DNA from: CAYJFG01 sp051881695
GTDB taxonomy: Bacteria; Bacillota; Clostridia; Oscillospirales; Acutalibacteraceae
Direction of reading: 5' to 3'
Length of the DNA: 64,000 bases
NCBI GenBank assembly: GCA_051881695.1
Contig: JBJEQJ010000040.1
Span: 7,946 to 71,945, forward strand
Positions 62,193 through 64,000 of this stretch are shown here, piece after piece (the stretch's first letter is position 1; each line of letters starts with the position of its first letter). The position numbers and the translations under genes were made by a program. The notes under the pieces are model-generated. The model had not been told where the DNA came from and did no database searches. It saw only the letters and a list, made by a program, of their open reading frames with translations.

Positions 62193-63194
62193 TCATCTTC
62201 TCTGCGGCATTGTGTTTGTCACTGTGCTGAAAAATTCTTTACCGAGCCTTGCGGCGGTGTCTGCCGCAACAGTTATAACCGTGCCAACACCGGCAGTAGC
62301 AGCTCCGCTTGCGGCGGCAGTTCCTGTCTTAACTCCTGCTGAAGCTCCTGTTTTAGCAGCTGTTTTAGCACTTTCTTTGACTGCATTTTTTGCACCTTCC
62401 TTAACAGAAGCATTTGCTGCAGATATAGGCGGTCTTGTAGAAACGTGATTATCAAACCTTAAGTTCTTAAGCTCGCCGGCTTCAACTTTCTGCAACGTAA
62501 ACTCAGGATTAACTTCTTTCTTGTTCAAATATTTTCTTAATTTTTCGGTGGGTCTTACCACTCCGTCGGGTGATATTGTTACATATCCCTTTTTCTGTAA
62601 ATATTTGAACTGCTCATTGACTCGTTCAAAGCTATTGCTCTTGTCGGCAAGCTTAAGGTCAATTTCGTTTGTATAGCGAAAAGCATCCAAATCGTTTGCG
62701 TTGCCTTTAAGCTCAACATAGAACAGCGCCTGACCCTTCCTTGTATAATTTGACTGATAAAAATGCTCAAGCTGATTCTTTTCAAGAGTTTTTATAAACT
62801 CAGGACTATTTGTGTATTCTGCACCTTTATCCGTTAAATTTATAGTTTTCTTGTCATAATCAATTTTGACAAAACCCTCTTGTTCAGCTTTGTTAAAATT
62901 ATCAATAACAGCATTTTTTATATCTTCATCCGGGATACTGTCTATTAAATCCGGCAGGTAGTCATTATCTATTAAAGCAATATCGGTAAAATGCCCGGAA
63001 AGATATTCTCCTTTTTGAAATTTATCGGCTGCAGCCTTTTTTGCAGAAGTTGAATCTACTGATGAGCTCCTGCCTGTAAGCTTTTCACATAATCGCATAA
63101 TGTCTTGTATTGCATACTTATACTGCCGTATTTTTTCTCCCGGCTTTGCAAGAGTGCCCTTAATATCATTATAAGTATCGTTAATGTCATACAT
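62193..63194 (-). CDS. Hypothetical conjugation-module protein
   Basis: A 333-residue soluble protein with winged-helix-like repeats (AVIDNFNKAEQEGFVKIDYDKKTINLTDKG, about 92-121, and FKYLQKKGYVTISPDGVV, about 198-215) and an Ala/Thr/Gly-rich, hydrophobic C-terminal tail (about 265-325) that may insert into the membrane. It overlaps the VirD4 gene by 8 bases. Position between VirD4 and the pilin suggests a transfer accessory role. No family recognised. Confidence 0.7.
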   Translation of the reverse strand: MYDINDTYNDIKGTLAKPGEKIRQYKYAIQDIMRLCEKLTGRSSSVDSTSAKKAAADKFQKGEYLSGHFTDIALIDNDYLPDLIDSIPDEDIKNAVIDNFNKAEQEGFVKIDYDKKTINLTDKGAEYTNSPEFIKTLEKNQLEHFYQSNYTRKGQALFYVELKGNANDLDAFRYTNEIDLKLADKSNSFERVNEQFKYLQKKGYVTISPDGVVRPTEKLRKYLNKKEVNPEFTLQKVEAGELKNLRFDNHVSTRPPISAANASVKEGAKNAVKESAKTAAKTGASAGVKTGTAAASGAATAGVGTVITVAADTAARLGKEFFSTVTNTMPQRR

Positions 63195-64000
63195 CTTTGT
63201 TCACCTCCTCTGCGTTGAATTTATCAAGTACAGGATTTACATCAATCTCGTAATCGTAGCTATCCTCTAAATCTGAGAATGAGAATTCATCATCAAAGTC
63301 AGCCGCTTCGGCTTCAGGCTGCGTTTCGGTAAATTCGTTATCACCGGAAAAGCTTTCCCACTCGTCAGAAAGCTTTTTTTGTTCATCCTGTTCACGCTCT
63401 TCCTCCTGCTGCTTAAGCTCTGCTTCTTCATTTTGCAGTCTTGTGTAAAAATCATCCATATGAGACTCATAGTTTGCTTTGCGCTTTTCATATAAAGGAC
63501 CGTAGACATCGGCAATGTATGTGTTGTTATGTTCGTCCTTTTTGTAAGCACTTCCGCAAAGAGATATTCTGGGATGATTAAGCGTGTCGAACTTAGGAAG
63601 AAAGAACGGCTCCAAATAGCCTACAAACACAATACAGTTTCCTCCGTATTTTTTGTTTTTTCCTCTGGGACGGACAGCTTTTTTTATTTCTTCAGGATAG
63701 AGGAGAGGTCTTGAGATAAAGCTCTCGCTGTCCTGTCCGCCGGATTGATTACCACGGTTATACGATTTTGTATCAATTCTTACCGTTGTATTACCCAGCT
63801 TTTTACTGACGTACTCAAGCGTATCGTTGTCTGTTGTGCCTAAGAAAGTAAATATACTGCAATTACCTATAATGCTCTCCCACGTTTTTTCGTAGATAGC
63901 CTTAAGCTGAGATAAGCCTTGCAGTACAATACAAGCTCTGATATTGTATTTACGGATAACAGCAAGTGTTTCACAAAAGGAAGGAATTTCACCTATATTT
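63187..64000 (-). CDS. virD4: VirD4/TraG coupling protein, C-terminal part (cut by window edge)
   Basis: The frame is open to the window edge at 64000, so only about 271 C-terminal residues are seen. The visible part begins EIPSFCETLAVIRKYNIRAC, then IVLQGLSQLKAIY, SIFTFLGTTDNDT and ISRPLLYPEEI. These are the late motifs of VirD4-type coupling ATPases (CD1115-like). The Walker A/B motifs must lie beyond the edge. The end is long, acidic and Gln/Glu-rich, coiled-coil-like. It delivers DNA-relaxase complexes to the channel. Confidence 0.9.
   Translation of the reverse strand, partial: NIGEIPSFCETLAVIRKYNIRACIVLQGLSQLKAIYEKTWESIIGNCSIFTFLGTTDNDTLEYVSKKLGNTTVRIDTKSYNRGNQSGGQDSESFISRPLLYPEEIKKAVRPRGKNKKYGGNCIVFVGYLEPFFLPKFDTLNHPRISLCGSAYKKDEHNNTYIADVYGPLYEKRKANYESHMDDFYTRLQNEEAELKQQEEEREQDEQKKLSDEWESFSGDNEFTETQPEAEAADFDDEFSFSDLEDSYDYEIDVNPVLDKFNAEEVNKDV

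Noticed and set aside
62212..62448. Plus-strand Ala/Val-rich frame
   Set aside because: Antisense of the Ala/Thr/Gly-rich tail of the 62193-63194 gene.

Overview
The window looks like a low-GC (about 40 percent), spore-former-lineage gut Firmicute, most likely Oscillospiraceae/Ruminococcus-like. The support is gene content and gene order: a ruvCAB-glmM-ecfA1A2T-truA string, ClpE, CD1110-type conjugation genes and SipW/TasA-like proteins. No rRNA or species marker is present, so the genus is an inference.

Layout. 20-3066 (-) is a zinc importer operon headed by its Fur-family repressor, with a 23-bp palindrome in front. 3248-3738 (+) is a promoter-to-terminator unit without a protein: a structured RNA of about 450 nt. 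3770-10758 (+) is a polyamine operon: arginine decarboxylase, spermidine-synthase-like protein, carboxy(nor)spermidine dehydrogenase and decarboxylase, agmatine deiminase, N-carbamoylputrescine amidase. 11164-13673 holds a small hypothetical gene and an NlpC/P60 wall hydrolase, followed by a recombinase remnant. 14051-23169 (+) is the most striking block. A c-di-GMP-I-like riboswitch with a built-in terminator precedes two SipW-type signal peptidases, four proteins with SipW/TasA-like N-termini and a 1428-residue secreted protein. I read this as a c-di-GMP-controlled extracellular fibre or matrix operon.

23460-30496 (+) encodes two sugar-binding-type lipoproteins, two MalF/MalG-type permeases, an HlyD-like adaptor and a MacB-like membrane protein, with no ATPase. 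30649-48049 is mostly housekeeping: PAP2 phosphatase, a beta-helix acyltransferase-like protein, corrinoid adenosyltransferase, glyA, ruvCAB, glmM, an ECF transporter module, truA, cvpA, pgsA and clpE. 48185-48807 holds five tRNA genes (Gly, Arg, His, Lys, Gln). The first promoter overlaps a 13-bp inverted repeat. Directly after them is a gene-free, highly structured region of about 540 nt (48871-49410), probably another large noncoding RNA.

49649-51317 carries a lipoprotein and an Mrr-type nuclease with a frame problem at its start. From 51399 to the right edge everything protein-coding is on the minus strand and belongs to an integrative conjugative element or plasmid: VirD4 (cut by the window edge), a linker protein, a Maff2/VirB2-like pilin, VirB6-like, PrgI, VirB4, a frameshifted receiver-like/membrane/Ig-like protein, topoisomerase III, a Toprim protein and a winged-helix replication protein. 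The 3' part of that last gene contains an opposing promoter-terminator pair that looks like an antisense copy-control RNA. No integrase, relaxase or att site is visible, so the element boundary is not resolved.
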